A DNA stretch of 64,000 nucleotides. Origin: Deltaproteobacteria bacterium (GTDB lineage: Bacteria > Myxococcota_A > UBA796 > SXON01). This document shows, piece after piece, positions 16,496 to 25,752 of the stretch. How positions within the stretch are numbered: the stretch's first letter is position 1; every line of letters starts with the position of its first letter. The translations under genes were made by a program, and so were the position numbers. Where the stretch lies: NCBI GenBank assembly GCA_947445035.1, contig CANFCK010000001.1, forward strand, positions 424,044-488,043, given 5' to 3'. The notes below the pieces were generated by a model. The model saw only the letters and a program-made list of their open reading frames with translations, was not told the DNA's origin and ran no database searches.

Positions 16496-19106
16496 GCCCA
16501 CGCTGACGTCGGCGTTCAGAGCCGACGTCAGCGCGGAGATGGTCAAGAGCCTGCGCTTCGCGGCCACCCTCGGTGTCGTCGTGGTGCCGAGCTTCTACGT
16601 TCTCGATCGCATCGCGCAACCGGAGCACGCCGGGCTCTTCCTGACTTGGCGGCTGGCCGCCTCGGGGGTCTTGGCGCTGGTCCTGGCTGGTGTGTACACC
16701 CGGCGCGGGCGCCAATCCGTGACCGCCCTTGGGTACCTGGCGCTTTTGTCGGCCGCGCTGCCGGTGTCGGCGATGGTCTCGTACCTCGACCCGGGGGTTT
16801 CGCCCTACTATGCCGGTTTGACACTGGCGATGTTGTTCAACGGGGTGCTCTTCCCCTGGCGTCCGGGGCACACCGCTGCCGTCAATGCGGTGATCGCCGG
16901 GAGCTTTCTCCTGCCGCCGCTTGTGCACGGTGGGCCCTCCGACCTCGCCGCCTTCACCAACAACAGCTTCTTCGTCGTGGTGACCGCCGTCATCTCCACG
17001 ATGAGCGCCTGGGTGCTGTTTCAGGAGCGGCGGCGGCGTTTCGAGCTGTCGTGGTCCTTGGAAATGCGCTCCGCGGACCTCTCCGCCGCCAACGAGATGC
17101 TCCGCCAGGTCGACAAGCTGAAGAACCGCTTTTTCGCCAACGTCTCCCACGAGCTTCGCACGCCGCTGACGCTGGCGTTGTCGCCCTTGGCCGCTCTTTT
17201 GGAGGACCCGGCGCTACCCAGCGCCCTCCGGCCCACCGTCAAGTCGCTGCACCTCGACATGCTCGCGCTGCGGCGCCGCATCGAAGATCTGATCGACCTC
17301 GCCCGCTTGGACGCGGGGCGCCGGGACATCGGCGCCGCCCCAGTGGACCTCCGCGCGATCCTATCGCTGGTGGTGGCCGCTGCACGCCCGTTTGCGGAAC
17401 GCCAGGGCATTGACCTTCGTGTCGACATCACGACGTCGGTCCCCACCAAGGGTGACGCGGGCATCCTTGAACAGGTGGTGTTCAACCTGCTCTCCAACGC
17501 GCTGAAGTTCACACCACGCGGCGGCACGGTGGGGTTGAGCCTTCGAGAAGCAGGACCCGAGTTGGTGTTCGCGGTCGAGGACACCGGGCCGGGAATCGCG
17601 CTGGAGGACCAGGAGGATCTTTTCCTGCGGTTCGGGCGCTCCGCGCAGACGCCCAGCGCTCGAGGCGCCGGCCTCGGCCTGGCGTTGGTGAAGGAGTTCG
17701 TGGAGCTTCACGGAGGCACGGTGGCCGTGCGTTCGCGGCTTGGGCTGGGAACCACCTTCGAGGTACGGCTGCCCGCCTCGGACGGTGTGCCCGAGGCACA
17801 ACGGAGCGCCCATGCCCGGCAACTGCTCCTCGATTTCGAGAGCGAGCTCGGCGCCGCCAGCCTCGGGCCCACCGGGGTCGTGCCGACAGAAGACGGACGC
17901 GCCTTGGTGATGGTGGTGGAGGACAACGCCCGCCTCCGTCAGTTCGTCAGCAGCTCGCTCGCCGACGACTTCCGCGTGGTTGAGGCAGCCGATGGGCTGG
18001 AGGCGCTGCAGCTGCTCCGGTCGGTCCTGCCGGTGGTCATCGTCTGCGACATGATGATGCCTCGGATGGACGGCCGCGGGCTGGTCAGCGCCGTGCGCGG
18101 CGACCCGGCGCTCCGTACACTGCCGGTGATTCTGCTGACCGCGCACGACGACGCCGAAGTGCGCGACGACGCCTTGGAGCTGGGCGCCTCCGACTTCCTC
18201 ACCAAGCCCTTCTCGGTGCGCGAGCTGCGCGCCCGCGTCCGGAACTTCGTGGTGCTGCGTTCCGCGGAATTGTCGCTGTCGAACACCAACGCCGCGTTGG
18301 GCCGGGCGCTTGGCGAGGTGCGCGACGCGCAGGTCCGGGCGGTTCGCGCGGAGAAGCTCGCCGCCATCGGGCAGTTGGCATCCGGCATCGGACACGAGGT
18401 GAAGAACCCCGTGAACTTCTTGCTCAACTTCGCGAGGCCTTCGCGCAGCCGCCTGCAGAAGATCGGAAGCTCAGTCGAGAAGTTGGACGGAGGGGCCCCC
18501 ATCCTGGCCGAAGTGGCGGCGGTGGCCGAAGCGCTCGACCGGATCGTCGAGGGCGGCGAACGCATCGTGACCATCGTCAACGGGCTTCAGGCGTTCGCGC
18601 GTGGGGGTCAGGCGCGGGTGCCGGTCAGCGTCGATGACGAGGTGCGCGGCGTGCTCCGCTTGGCGGAGGGCTCGCTGCCCGCTGGCGTGCGGCTTGAGGT
18701 GAGCCTCGGCGCGGTCGGAACGGTGCTGGGCAGCCCGGTGAGCGTGGGCGCGGTCACACTGAACCTCGTGTCCAACGCGGTGCAGTCGCTTTCCGGGCCG
18801 GGCAGGGTGTGGGTTGAGACCTCGGTGGAGGGCGACCATGTCATCTTGGTCGTGCGCGACGAGGGTCGCGGCATTTCGGCGGCGGACCGGGCTCGGATCT
18901 GGGATCCGTTCTTCACCACCCGCGCGGCCGGGGAGGGCCTCGGGCTGGGCCTGGCGTTGGTGCACCGCATCATCCACGACGACATGGGCGGGCAGGTCGA
19001 TCTCGAGAGTGAGCTGGGCGAGGGGACGACCTTCCGCGTGCGCATGCCCCGGGCTGGAGGGGACAACGTCACGGCGTGGTCTGACCTGAGCCAACCGGCG
19101 TTCTGA
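16488..19106 (+). CDS. Membrane hybrid sensor kinase with HK-receiver-HK order
   Basis: ATG 16488 overlaps the previous stop (ATGGCTGA) and gives 872 aa. Residues ~20-175 contain about five or six membrane helices with no periplasmic sensor loop of size, so it senses membrane or cytosolic cues. Then HisKA with FANVSHELRTPL (His ~220), a full HATPase (NLLSNALKFTP, DTGPGI, GAGLGLAL), a receiver (VVEDNARLRQF, phospho-Asp ~520 in VIVCDMMMPRMDG, Lys in LTKPF), and a second HisKA-like helix pair (GIGHEVKNPVNF, His ~634) followed by a second HATPase (NLVSNAVQSL, DEGRGIS, GLGLGLALVH). Two kinase cores around a central receiver suggest an internal relay. It ends 10 bp from the convergent EAL gene. Confidence 0.92.
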   Translation: MAEPTLTSAFRADVSAEMVKSLRFAATLGVVVVPSFYVLDRIAQPEHAGLFLTWRLAASGVLALVLAGVYTRRGRQSVTALGYLALLSAALPVSAMVSYLDPGVSPYYAGLTLAMLFNGVLFPWRPGHTAAVNAVIAGSFLLPPLVHGGPSDLAAFTNNSFFVVVTAVISTMSAWVLFQERRRRFELSWSLEMRSADLSAANEMLRQVDKLKNRFFANVSHELRTPLTLALSPLAALLEDPALPSALRPTVKSLHLDMLALRRRIEDLIDLARLDAGRRDIGAAPVDLRAILSLVVAAARPFAERQGIDLRVDITTSVPTKGDAGILEQVVFNLLSNALKFTPRGGTVGLSLREAGPELVFAVEDTGPGIALEDQEDLFLRFGRSAQTPSARGAGLGLALVKEFVELHGGTVAVRSRLGLGTTFEVRLPASDGVPEAQRSAHARQLLLDFESELGAASLGPTGVVPTEDGRALVMVVEDNARLRQFVSSSLADDFRVVEAADGLEALQLLRSVLPVVIVCDMMMPRMDGRGLVSAVRGDPALRTLPVILLTAHDDAEVRDDALELGASDFLTKPFSVRELRARVRNFVVLRSAELSLSNTNAALGRALGEVRDAQVRAVRAEKLAAIGQLASGIGHEVKNPVNFLLNFARPSRSRLQKIGSSVEKLDGGAPILAEVAAVAEALDRIVEGGERIVTIVNGLQAFARGGQARVPVSVDDEVRGVLRLAEGSLPAGVRLEVSLGAVGTVLGSPVSVGAVTLNLVSNAVQSLSGPGRVWVETSVEGDHVILVVRDEGRGISAADRARIWDPFFTTRAAGEGLGLGLALVHRIIHDDMGGQVDLESELGEGTTFRVRMPRAGGDNVTAWSDLSQPAF

Positions 19107-19116
19107 TGCCGCGCAC

Positions 19117-20232
19117 CTAACCGCCCTGTCGCCACTCCAGCGTCGGGCGGCCGAGGTGGTAGCCCTGTAGATAGTGGGCGCCGCATTGAACGGCCGTCGC
19201 CTCTTCGGCGGCGGTCTCGACACCCTCCGCGATGAGCTCGGCGCCGGTCGCCGACGCGAAGCTGGCCAGGAGCTGGAGGAGTCGCTGCTTGCGCGGCTCG
19301 CGGTCGGCGTTGCGGACGATGGACATGTCCGCCTTGATGAACGCCGGAGCCAACTCCGCCAGGACGGAGAGGCTGTTGTAGCCGCTGCCGATGTCGTCCA
19401 CAGCGATGCGGAAGCCCCGACGGCCCAGTTCTTGGAGCGCGTCCTCCGCGCCGTGGAAGTCGGACAATGGTGCTCGCTCGGTGATCTCAAGCACCACACG
19501 GTCCGCCCAGGGCTCAAGCGCCGCAAACCCCTTGACGCCCTCTGCCGACGCGAACTGCGCGGGGTGGGTGTTCACGAAGACCGTCAGACTCGGCGGGACC
19601 CGCTGCAGCCACCTTGCCGCCAGCCCGCTGACCAGTTCCCCGAGGTGTTGCACCCGATCGCATCGTTCGACGGCGTCCAGGATGCTCATCGGCCCGTCCA
19701 GACGCGGGTGTCGCGAACGGAGCAAAAGCTCCGCGGCGTAGAGGCTGCGCGTACCTGCCCGCACGATGGGCTGCACGGCGAGCGAAAGCAGGTCGCCGTC
19801 CAAGCACTCCTGAAAGAGCCGGTAGTGCAACGCGGCGTCGGTCGCGTCGCCGACCGCCTGCCGGACGTGGGCCACCGTCTCTTCGAGGTGCCGGACCTCG
19901 GCCTCGAGCTGTTCGGCCTGAAACGGGCGCCGCAAAACGCGGTGGGCCAGCCCCGCGGACAGCGCGCGGTCGGCCTCCTCGGTTGAGGCCGCCGCGACGA
20001 GGACGCGCATCGCGCCGGGCGCGCAGTCACGCGCGCGCGAGAGCAGCTCGATCACTTCGGTGACGCCAAGCTCGTCCGACGCCAGCAGCACGTCGACCCG
20101 CAGCGAGGCGATGTGGTCCATCGCCTCGGCCGGGGTGGCCACCGCAACCACAACATGGCCCGCCTGCGTCAAAACGCGGTACACGGAGCGCCGCATCGCT
20201 TCGTTGGCGTCGGCGAGCACGATGCGAGCCAT
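19117..20232 (-). CDS. Degenerate receiver + EAL-domain c-di-GMP phosphodiesterase
   Basis: The start is ATG 20232 (MARIVLADANE); translation before it is low-complexity antisense sequence, so longer versions are rejected. The 371-aa protein has a receiver-like N-terminus (1-125) that lacks a normal phosphoacceptor (LLASDELGV where LLDxxMP is expected) and has RRPF in place of the KPF lysine, so it is probably a non-phosphorylatable protein-interaction domain. The C-terminal EAL domain (~135-371) keeps catalytic positions: AELLLRSRHP (EAL motif as ELL), VFVNTHP, VLEITERAP, VDDIGSGYNSL, FIKADMSIV and AEGVET. It likely hydrolyses c-di-GMP and could oppose the PilZ protein encoded 3 kb away on the other strand. 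Confidence 0.88.
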   Translation of the reverse strand: MARIVLADANEAMRRSVYRVLTQAGHVVVAVATPAEAMDHIASLRVDVLLASDELGVTEVIELLSRARDCAPGAMRVLVAAASTEEADRALSAGLAHRVLRRPFQAEQLEAEVRHLEETVAHVRQAVGDATDAALHYRLFQECLDGDLLSLAVQPIVRAGTRSLYAAELLLRSRHPRLDGPMSILDAVERCDRVQHLGELVSGLAARWLQRVPPSLTVFVNTHPAQFASAEGVKGFAALEPWADRVVLEITERAPLSDFHGAEDALQELGRRGFRIAVDDIGSGYNSLSVLAELAPAFIKADMSIVRNADREPRKQRLLQLLASFASATGAELIAEGVETAAEEATAVQCGAHYLQGYHLGRPTLEWRQGG

Positions 20233-20374
20233 CGTGGCCACGATTAACTCGCCGGGCGCGTTGGAGGCCGCAAAATCGTCGCTACTGGTTCCAGGGATGC
20301 CATGGCAGCACGATAGAGCCCTGGAGTGCGCGGCGTCGGGGACGGGATGATAGCCGTGCCGGCCGGAGCTCCCC

Positions 20375-21583
20375 ATGCGCATCCTCGTCGCCGACAAGCT
20401 CGCCCCGTTTGTGAAGGGGCACCTCCAGGACATCGGCGCCATCGTCACGATCGACACCACTTCGCGCGATGCGGCGCTGACTGCGCGCATCGCAGAGCTG
20501 GACCCGGAAGTGCTCATCGTGCGCAGCACCAAGGTGACGGCGGCCGATGTCGCCGCCGGGCGCTCGCTTTCGCTGATCATCCGCGCTGGCGCCGGCGTCA
20601 ATACCATCGACCTGGTCGCCGCTTCGGCCAAGGGGGTCTACGTCACCAACTGCCCCGGCAAAAACGCCGTTGCAGTGGCCGAGCTGGCCATCGGCCACAT
20701 GATCAATGCCGACCGCCGCATCAGCGACAACGTTGCCGCGCTCCGCGCCGGAAAGTGGGACAAGAAGAACTTCGGCGTGGCGCGTGGCCTACGCGGGCGC
20801 ACCCTCGCCATTCTCGGCGCCGGGCAGATCGGCCGCGAGGTCGCGGTCCGCGCCGCCGCCATGGGCATGAAGCTCGTCGCGTGGCAGCGCACCTTCCCCG
20901 ACGCCGACGCCGCCGCGCTCGGCGTGGTCGACGCCCCCACGATGGAGGCTGCGGTGCAGTCGGCGGACGTGGTCAGCGTGCACCTGGCCCTGGTGAAGGA
21001 AACCCGTGGTCGCATCGGGGACAGCGTTTTTGCGGCGATGCGCCCCGGCGCCACCTTCATCAACACGGCCCGCGCCGAGGTGGTCGACAGCGACGCCCTG
21101 CTGCGCGCGGTGCGTGAGAAGAAGCTCCGGGTCGGCACCGACGTCTTTCCGGACGAGCCCACCGCAGCGCAGGCCGACTACCACCACCCGCTGGTGGACG
21201 AGCCCACGGTGTACGGCACCCACCACATCGGCGCCAGCACCGACGAGGCCGAAGAAGCCGTCGGCGAAGAGTGCGTCCGCATCGTCGCCGCCTACCGCGA
21301 CGGAGCGCCGATCCCCAACTGCGTGAACCTTGCGAAGCGGACCGCCGCCACCCATCTGCTGGTCGTGCGCCACGCGGACCGCGTCGGCGTGCTTGCCCAC
21401 GTGCTCGGGGTCCTGCGCGAGGCCGGCGTCAATGTCCAAGACATGCAGAACATCATCTTCTCGGGGGGTGAGGCGGCCTGCGCCCGCATCGCCATCACCG
21501 CGCCGGTCTCGGCCGCGGCGCTCTCCCGGATCCAGAGCGATTCCAACATCTACGCGGCGTCCTGCGTCGCCATCTCGGAGTAA
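20375..21583 (+). CDS. serA: D-3-phosphoglycerate dehydrogenase
   Basis: The 402-aa enzyme catalyses the first step of serine synthesis (3-phosphoglycerate to 3-phosphohydroxypyruvate). It shows the D-2-hydroxyacid dehydrogenase layout: substrate-domain halves around an NAD-binding core with LGAGQIGREVAVRAAAMGM (residues ~148-166), then INTARAEVVD with catalytic Arg, a Glu in DVFPDEPT, and His in YGTHHIGASTDEA. A single C-terminal ACT domain starts near residue 328 (LLVVRHADRVGVLAHVLGVL), the usual serine-feedback module, and the overall length matches the short ACT-containing type. It is 3 bp upstream of serC. The 142 bp before it separate it from the divergent EAL gene and should hold its promoter. 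Confidence 0.96.
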   Translation: MRILVADKLAPFVKGHLQDIGAIVTIDTTSRDAALTARIAELDPEVLIVRSTKVTAADVAAGRSLSLIIRAGAGVNTIDLVAASAKGVYVTNCPGKNAVAVAELAIGHMINADRRISDNVAALRAGKWDKKNFGVARGLRGRTLAILGAGQIGREVAVRAAAMGMKLVAWQRTFPDADAAALGVVDAPTMEAAVQSADVVSVHLALVKETRGRIGDSVFAAMRPGATFINTARAEVVDSDALLRAVREKKLRVGTDVFPDEPTAAQADYHHPLVDEPTVYGTHHIGASTDEAEEAVGEECVRIVAAYRDGAPIPNCVNLAKRTAATHLLVVRHADRVGVLAHVLGVLREAGVNVQDMQNIIFSGGEAACARIAITAPVSAAALSRIQSDSNIYAASCVAISE

Positions 21584-21586
21584 CCA

Positions 21587-22669
21587 ATGGCTCGCATTCA
21601 CAACTTCTCCGCCGGCCCCGCTGTGCTTCCCGTGTCGGTCGTGGAGGCGCTCCGCGCCAATCTGCTGGACCTCAACGGCTCGGGCATCGGGCTCATGGAA
21701 ATCAGCCACCGCAGCAAGACGTTCCAGGCGGTGGTGGACGGCGCCGAGGCCCGCGTCAAGCGGGTCTTGGGCGTGCCCACCGACTACACGGTGCTCTTTC
21801 TGCAAGGTGGCGCCTCGCTGCAGTTCTACATGACTGCGCTCAACCTGCTCCGCCCTGGCGACCAGGCCGACTACCTGGTCACCGGCACCTGGGCCCAAAA
21901 GGCGATCAAAGAGGCCAAGCGCATCGGCGACGCCAAGGCCATCTGGGACGACGCGCCCAACAACTTCAAGCGAGTGCCCCAAGACGGCGAGTACACCGTC
22001 CGTGAAGGCGCGGTGTACCTGCACTACACCAGCAACAACACGATCTACGGCACCGAGTACCACCACCAGCCCGACGCGCAGGGCCACCGGCTCATCGCCG
22101 ACCTGAGCTCTGACATCGCTGGCGTTCCCTGCGACATCGGCGCCCACGAGCTGATCTACGCGGGTGCCCAGAAAAACCTGGGTCCCAGCGGCGTGACTCT
22201 CGTCGCTCTCTCTCCGTGGGCCCTCGCCCGCGTGCCCGAGGGGCTGCCGGCCATGCTCGACTACAAGGTCGCGGCCAAAGACGGCAGCATGTACAACACG
22301 CCCAATTGTGTCGGCATCTACGTGCTGGATCGGGTTTTGGCGTGGATGGACGGCAATGGCGGCATGCCCGCGATGATCCAAAAGAACCGCCAAAAGGCGG
22401 GCACGCTCTACGCTGAGCTCGACCGCAGCGGCTTCTGGAGCCCCCACGCCGAGGTGGCCAGTCGCAGCGTCATGAACGTCACGTGGCGCCTCCCGAACGA
22501 AGCGCTCGAAGACACCTTTGTCAAAGAGTCCAAGGCCGCCGGGCTCGACGGGCTCAAGGGGCATCGTTCGGTCGGCGGGCTTCGCGCCAGCCTGTACAAC
22601 GCCTTGGAACAGGACAGTGTCGATGCGCTGGTGCACTTCATGCGCGACTTCGAGCGTCGCAACGGGTAG
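21587..22669 (+). CDS. serC: Phosphoserine aminotransferase
   Basis: The 360-aa PLP enzyme converts 3-phosphohydroxypyruvate and glutamate to phosphoserine, the step after SerA. Family motifs are complete: N-terminal NFSAGPAVLP, GIGLMEISHRSKTF, LFLQGGASLQFYM, the HYTSNNTIYGTEY substrate loop, SSDIAG, and the PLP lysine in YAGAQKNLGPSG (about residue 196). The C-terminus carries GLRASLYNALEQDSV with the Arg that binds the substrate carboxylate. Length is normal for the family. It begins 3 bp after serA, an operon. No serB is seen in the window. Confidence 0.97.
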   Translation: MARIHNFSAGPAVLPVSVVEALRANLLDLNGSGIGLMEISHRSKTFQAVVDGAEARVKRVLGVPTDYTVLFLQGGASLQFYMTALNLLRPGDQADYLVTGTWAQKAIKEAKRIGDAKAIWDDAPNNFKRVPQDGEYTVREGAVYLHYTSNNTIYGTEYHHQPDAQGHRLIADLSSDIAGVPCDIGAHELIYAGAQKNLGPSGVTLVALSPWALARVPEGLPAMLDYKVAAKDGSMYNTPNCVGIYVLDRVLAWMDGNGGMPAMIQKNRQKAGTLYAELDRSGFWSPHAEVASRSVMNVTWRLPNEALEDTFVKESKAAGLDGLKGHRSVGGLRASLYNALEQDSVDALVHFMRDFERRNG

Positions 22670-22742
22670 CTCGGGCGTTGCCGCATCGTCGCGGGCGGTC
22701 TTGGGCGTGACTGGATAGCACCCGCAAACACCCGAGAGCCCC

Positions 22743-23090
22743 ATGTCCGCCAGCGACGAAGACAAGACCCACGACCACCAGCACGAACACGACGAATCCT
22801 GCGATCACGAAGAAGGCGACGACATCGTCACCCTCATCGATGCCGACGGCAACGAGGTCGACAACTACTGGTTGGGCCTCGTCGAGCTGGACGAAGAACA
22901 GTTCGCACTCTTGTGCCCGGTGTCCGAGATGGATGAGGACGCCGAGGCGACGAACGTCTACGTCTACCACTACAGTGAAGACGAGGACGGCGCCGAGTCC
23001 TTCGAGGCGGTCGAGGACGAAGAGCTCCTGGCGCGCGTCCAGCTCGCCGCGGAAGCGATGTTCGCCGAGGGCGAGGAAGAGGAGGCTTAG
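22743..23090 (+). CDS. DUF1292 family acidic protein with His/Asp-rich head
   Basis: 115 aa, strongly acidic. Residues ~28-110 match DUF1292: VTLIDADGNEVDNYWLGLVEL, then EEQFALLCPVSEMDED, a short YVYHY strand, and the closing ...FEAVEDEELLARVQLAAEAMF. The function of the family is unknown and it is cytosolic. Unusual here is the first 25 residues (DKTHDHQHEHDESCDHEE), which are dominated by His, Asp and Glu with one Cys and look able to chelate divalent metal. It follows serC by 73 bp on the same strand, so it may be the last gene of that transcript or have its own promoter. Confidence 0.85.
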   Translation: MSASDEDKTHDHQHEHDESCDHEEGDDIVTLIDADGNEVDNYWLGLVELDEEQFALLCPVSEMDEDAEATNVYVYHYSEDEDGAESFEAVEDEELLARVQLAAEAMFAEGEEEEA

Positions 23091-23120
23091 GACCAGGAAG
23101 TTGGGATCGACGCCCGGCGG

Positions 23121-25337
23121 CTACCCCCCCAGATTCTCGTTCATGAACACGTAGACTTCGCCTTCCATCGTGCTGGTCGACGAGAGCTTCTCGGGGTCCC
23201 CCGCCGCGAAGTCGTCGTCGCCATCGCCATCGATGTCGGCGCCGCGCGGGGGCATGCCCCACCCCAGCACGCCGTTTTCGTTGTCGCTGAGGCCTTCGGC
23301 CGAGCCGCCGAAGAAGTCTTCGATCGGGTACGACAGCGTCGCGGTGTCGGTCGAGCAGCACAAGTCGGAGCTGACGTACATCACCCCGCCGTAGGTCTCG
23401 TCCGGCAGGCCCAGGAACATGTCGTCGATCCCGTCCCCGGTGAAGTCCCCGCCGCGGCGGAGCACCTCGACGTCGGCGGTGCTGGAGTCCCATGTATAGG
23501 TCACCAGCGCGTCGTCGGTGTCGAGGATCGTGGAGCGCAGGTAGGCGCCGCCTGCGAAGGCGTACAGCGCGGTGGCCTGCTCGAACACCCACAGGTCATC
23601 CACCCCGTCGCCGGTAAGGTCGTCGCCGGCCTGACTGGCGAAGCCGAAGTTCTCCGACGCGGCGCCGTAGCCGAGCGTGCTGGCGACGCTACCGAAGGTG
23701 GTGCTGCCGCTGTAGCGGGCCCCACTGCCCCACACGACCCACACCGCCCCGGAGTCGGTGCTCGGGGAGTCCACCGTGCCGTCGGAGAAGAGCATGTCCT
23801 GGTAGCCGTCGCCGTCGAGGTCCGAACCGGCGCCGAGGTTGCGGTAAAACACGTCCGAGGTGCCGCTGTAGCTCCACTGGGCGTCGGTCGAGGAGGTGCT
23901 GAGGGCGCCGGTGCCACCGCCGTACTCAAGCGCCACCGCGTTGTTGCTGCTGCTGAGGAACGCCAGCATCAGGTCTTGCAGGCCGTCCCCGTCCAGATCG
24001 ATGTCGGTGGCGATGCCGCGACCGGCGTACTGGCTGGACGAGCCAGCCACGGTGACCACCGCGTCGCTCAGGTCGCGACCGCGCATGGCATCGGACCCGT
24101 TTAGGACGTAGACGGCGCCGCCGTTGCTGTTGACCGGCACCGCGGACATCGCAAGGTCGTCGACCCCGTCGCCGTCGTAGTCGCCGAGCACGCTGACGAA
24201 GAAGCCCAGCCCGTCTGCCGAGCCGTCGCCTTGGATATCGTAGACGGCGTCGCGGAGATCACCGGGAGAGGTCGGCAAGGTGGCCCCGCCCTGGAAAAGC
24301 GCGACCAGGCCGCGACCATTGCTGCCCGCGGAGCTGGCGTTGTAGTAGGGCGCGCCCACCACGAGCTCGGCCAGGCCGTCGTTGTCGAGGTCCCCGATCG
24401 CGATGCTGTAGCCGGCCTGATCGTAGTTGCCGCGCCCCACGTAGAGGTACTCGCTCTGGTCGATCTCGCAGGACGAATCGATCGTGCCATCGCAGTCGTC
24501 GTCTTTGCCGTTGATTTGCTCGTCGGAGCTGATGTTGACGTCGGCGTCGTTGTCGTCGCAGTCCAGGCCGGCGCCGTAGTCGGAGGAGCGGGAGCCGTCG
24601 CCATCGTAGTCGTAGTCGTCGGCTTCGTCGCAGTTGGTGTCCCGGTTGTCGTAGGGGACGTCCGGAGCGCCCGGATAGTACTCGACGTTGGAGTCCTGGC
24701 AGTCGCCGCCCCCCGCGGTCTCGTCCTCGTTGTGGTCGTCGGTTTCGAAGCCGTCTTCGTCCTGGTCGTAGTCCGACTCGCCGTCGCAATTCTGGTCGAT
24801 GCCGTCGTACCAGAGCTCACTGGCGCCGGGGTTGACAGCATGGTCCTCGTCGTCGCAGTCGTCCCCACCCGCGTCGAGGCGGTCGTATCCGTCATCGTCA
24901 GCGTCGATGATGGTGCTCGCCGTCAGCCGCACCACGAACGTGCCGTCGTCCGGGTCGTTGCTCTCGAAGATCAGGTCCGCAGCGAAGTCCTGGTAGGCAT
25001 TGGACGTGACCGCCACGGTGATCTGTGAGGTACCGCCCGGAGACACGTTCACCGAGAGCGGGTTGGCCGAAAACGGCGCCTCGGTCGTGACGCTGGAGAC
25101 CTCCAACTCGTCCGTGCTGATGTTGGTGACGCTGACGAACTGCTGGTAGAGCTTGCCAAATTGTACATCGCCGAAGTCGAGCACCGGGTCGGTGTCCCCC
25201 GCTTCGATGCCGGTGGCGGTGACGACGATCTGCGGGTCGGGCGAGGCCGCGGGGGAGGTGTCTTTCCCACCACCCACGTTGTCGTTGATGATGCCGCCGT
25301 CACAGGCGAGGAGCAGGAGCAAGATCGAGTACCGCAC
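23121..25337 (-). CDS. MopE-repeat/FG-GAP surface lipoprotein
   Basis: I choose GTG 25337, which follows a GGTGG Shine-Dalgarno-like sequence, over TTG 25349, giving 738 aa. It starts with a hydrophobic signal and lipobox (LLAC). Residues ~35-140 form an ASH/choice-of-anchor-D-type beta sandwich (DFGDVQFG...VSVTNIS). Residues ~145-290 carry MopE-type metal-binding repeats (DADDDGYD, GGDDCDDEDHAVNPGA, WYDGIDQNCDG). From ~295 to the end there are about seven FG-GAP/VCBS-like propeller units (GDLDNDGLAELVVGAP, GDYDGDGVDDLAMS, DLDGDGYQDMLF, DLTGDGVDDLW). These should bind calcium and form an extracellular beta-propeller. It is a paralogue of the proteins at 41.1, 44.9 and 48.9 kb and convergent with the DUF1292 gene. 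Confidence 0.88.
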   Translation of the reverse strand: MRYSILLLLLACDGGIINDNVGGGKDTSPAASPDPQIVVTATGIEAGDTDPVLDFGDVQFGKLYQQFVSVTNISTDELEVSSVTTEAPFSANPLSVNVSPGGTSQITVAVTSNAYQDFAADLIFESNDPDDGTFVVRLTASTIIDADDDGYDRLDAGGDDCDDEDHAVNPGASELWYDGIDQNCDGESDYDQDEDGFETDDHNEDETAGGGDCQDSNVEYYPGAPDVPYDNRDTNCDEADDYDYDGDGSRSSDYGAGLDCDDNDADVNISSDEQINGKDDDCDGTIDSSCEIDQSEYLYVGRGNYDQAGYSIAIGDLDNDGLAELVVGAPYYNASSAGSNGRGLVALFQGGATLPTSPGDLRDAVYDIQGDGSADGLGFFVSVLGDYDGDGVDDLAMSAVPVNSNGGAVYVLNGSDAMRGRDLSDAVVTVAGSSSQYAGRGIATDIDLDGDGLQDLMLAFLSSSNNAVALEYGGGTGALSTSSTDAQWSYSGTSDVFYRNLGAGSDLDGDGYQDMLFSDGTVDSPSTDSGAVWVVWGSGARYSGSTTFGSVASTLGYGAASENFGFASQAGDDLTGDGVDDLWVFEQATALYAFAGGAYLRSTILDTDDALVTYTWDSSTADVEVLRRGGDFTGDGIDDMFLGLPDETYGGVMYVSSDLCCSTDTATLSYPIEDFFGGSAEGLSDNENGVLGWGMPPRGADIDGDGDDDFAAGDPEKLSSTSTMEGEVYVFMNENLGG

Positions 25338-25416
25338 GTCACCACCCAAGGAACAGGCGCCAGGATACCGTTTTGGGCGCCCTCGCGCCGCCCGTATTTT
25401 CCGATGGAGCCGCCCC

Positions 25417-25728
25417 GTGTCCGATCGTCTCGCTTTTGTCCGCGACTACGTAGCCAAGAAACCCGCTGATCGCTTCGGGCTCTACACCCTGGGAATGGAG
25501 CTGCGCAAGGTCAAAGAATGGCCGGAATGCTTCGCAACCTTCGAAACGCTGCTCGGCCTGCACGCGGGCAACGGCCCCGGATACTACGCCTACGGCATGG
25601 CCAAGAAAGAGTCCGGAGACCGGCCCGGTGCGGCGGTGGTGTGGCGGCGCGGTCTGGACGCGATCGGCAACACCGACCCCAAGACCCACGCCGAGCTGGA
25701 AGAGGCGATCGAAGGGGTGGAGGAGTAA
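25417..25728 (+). CDS. Small TPR-like protein
   Basis: The most likely start is GTG 25417 (MSDRLAFVRDY), preceded by GGAG about 8 nt upstream; in-frame codons further left are antisense to the previous gene. The 103-aa product reads as two or three helix-turn-helix units: RFGLYTLGMELRKVKEWPECFATFETLL and GPGYYAYGMAKKESGDRPGAAVVWRRGL are good tetratricopeptide-style repeats. It is probably a small cytosolic scaffold or chaperone-like protein. It stands alone between convergent and divergent neighbours, so context says little. Confidence 0.7.
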   Translation: MSDRLAFVRDYVAKKPADRFGLYTLGMELRKVKEWPECFATFETLLGLHAGNGPGYYAYGMAKKESGDRPGAAVVWRRGLDAIGNTDPKTHAELEEAIEGVEE

Positions 25729-25752
25729 TCTGAACTGCGAGCGGTTCATGGG

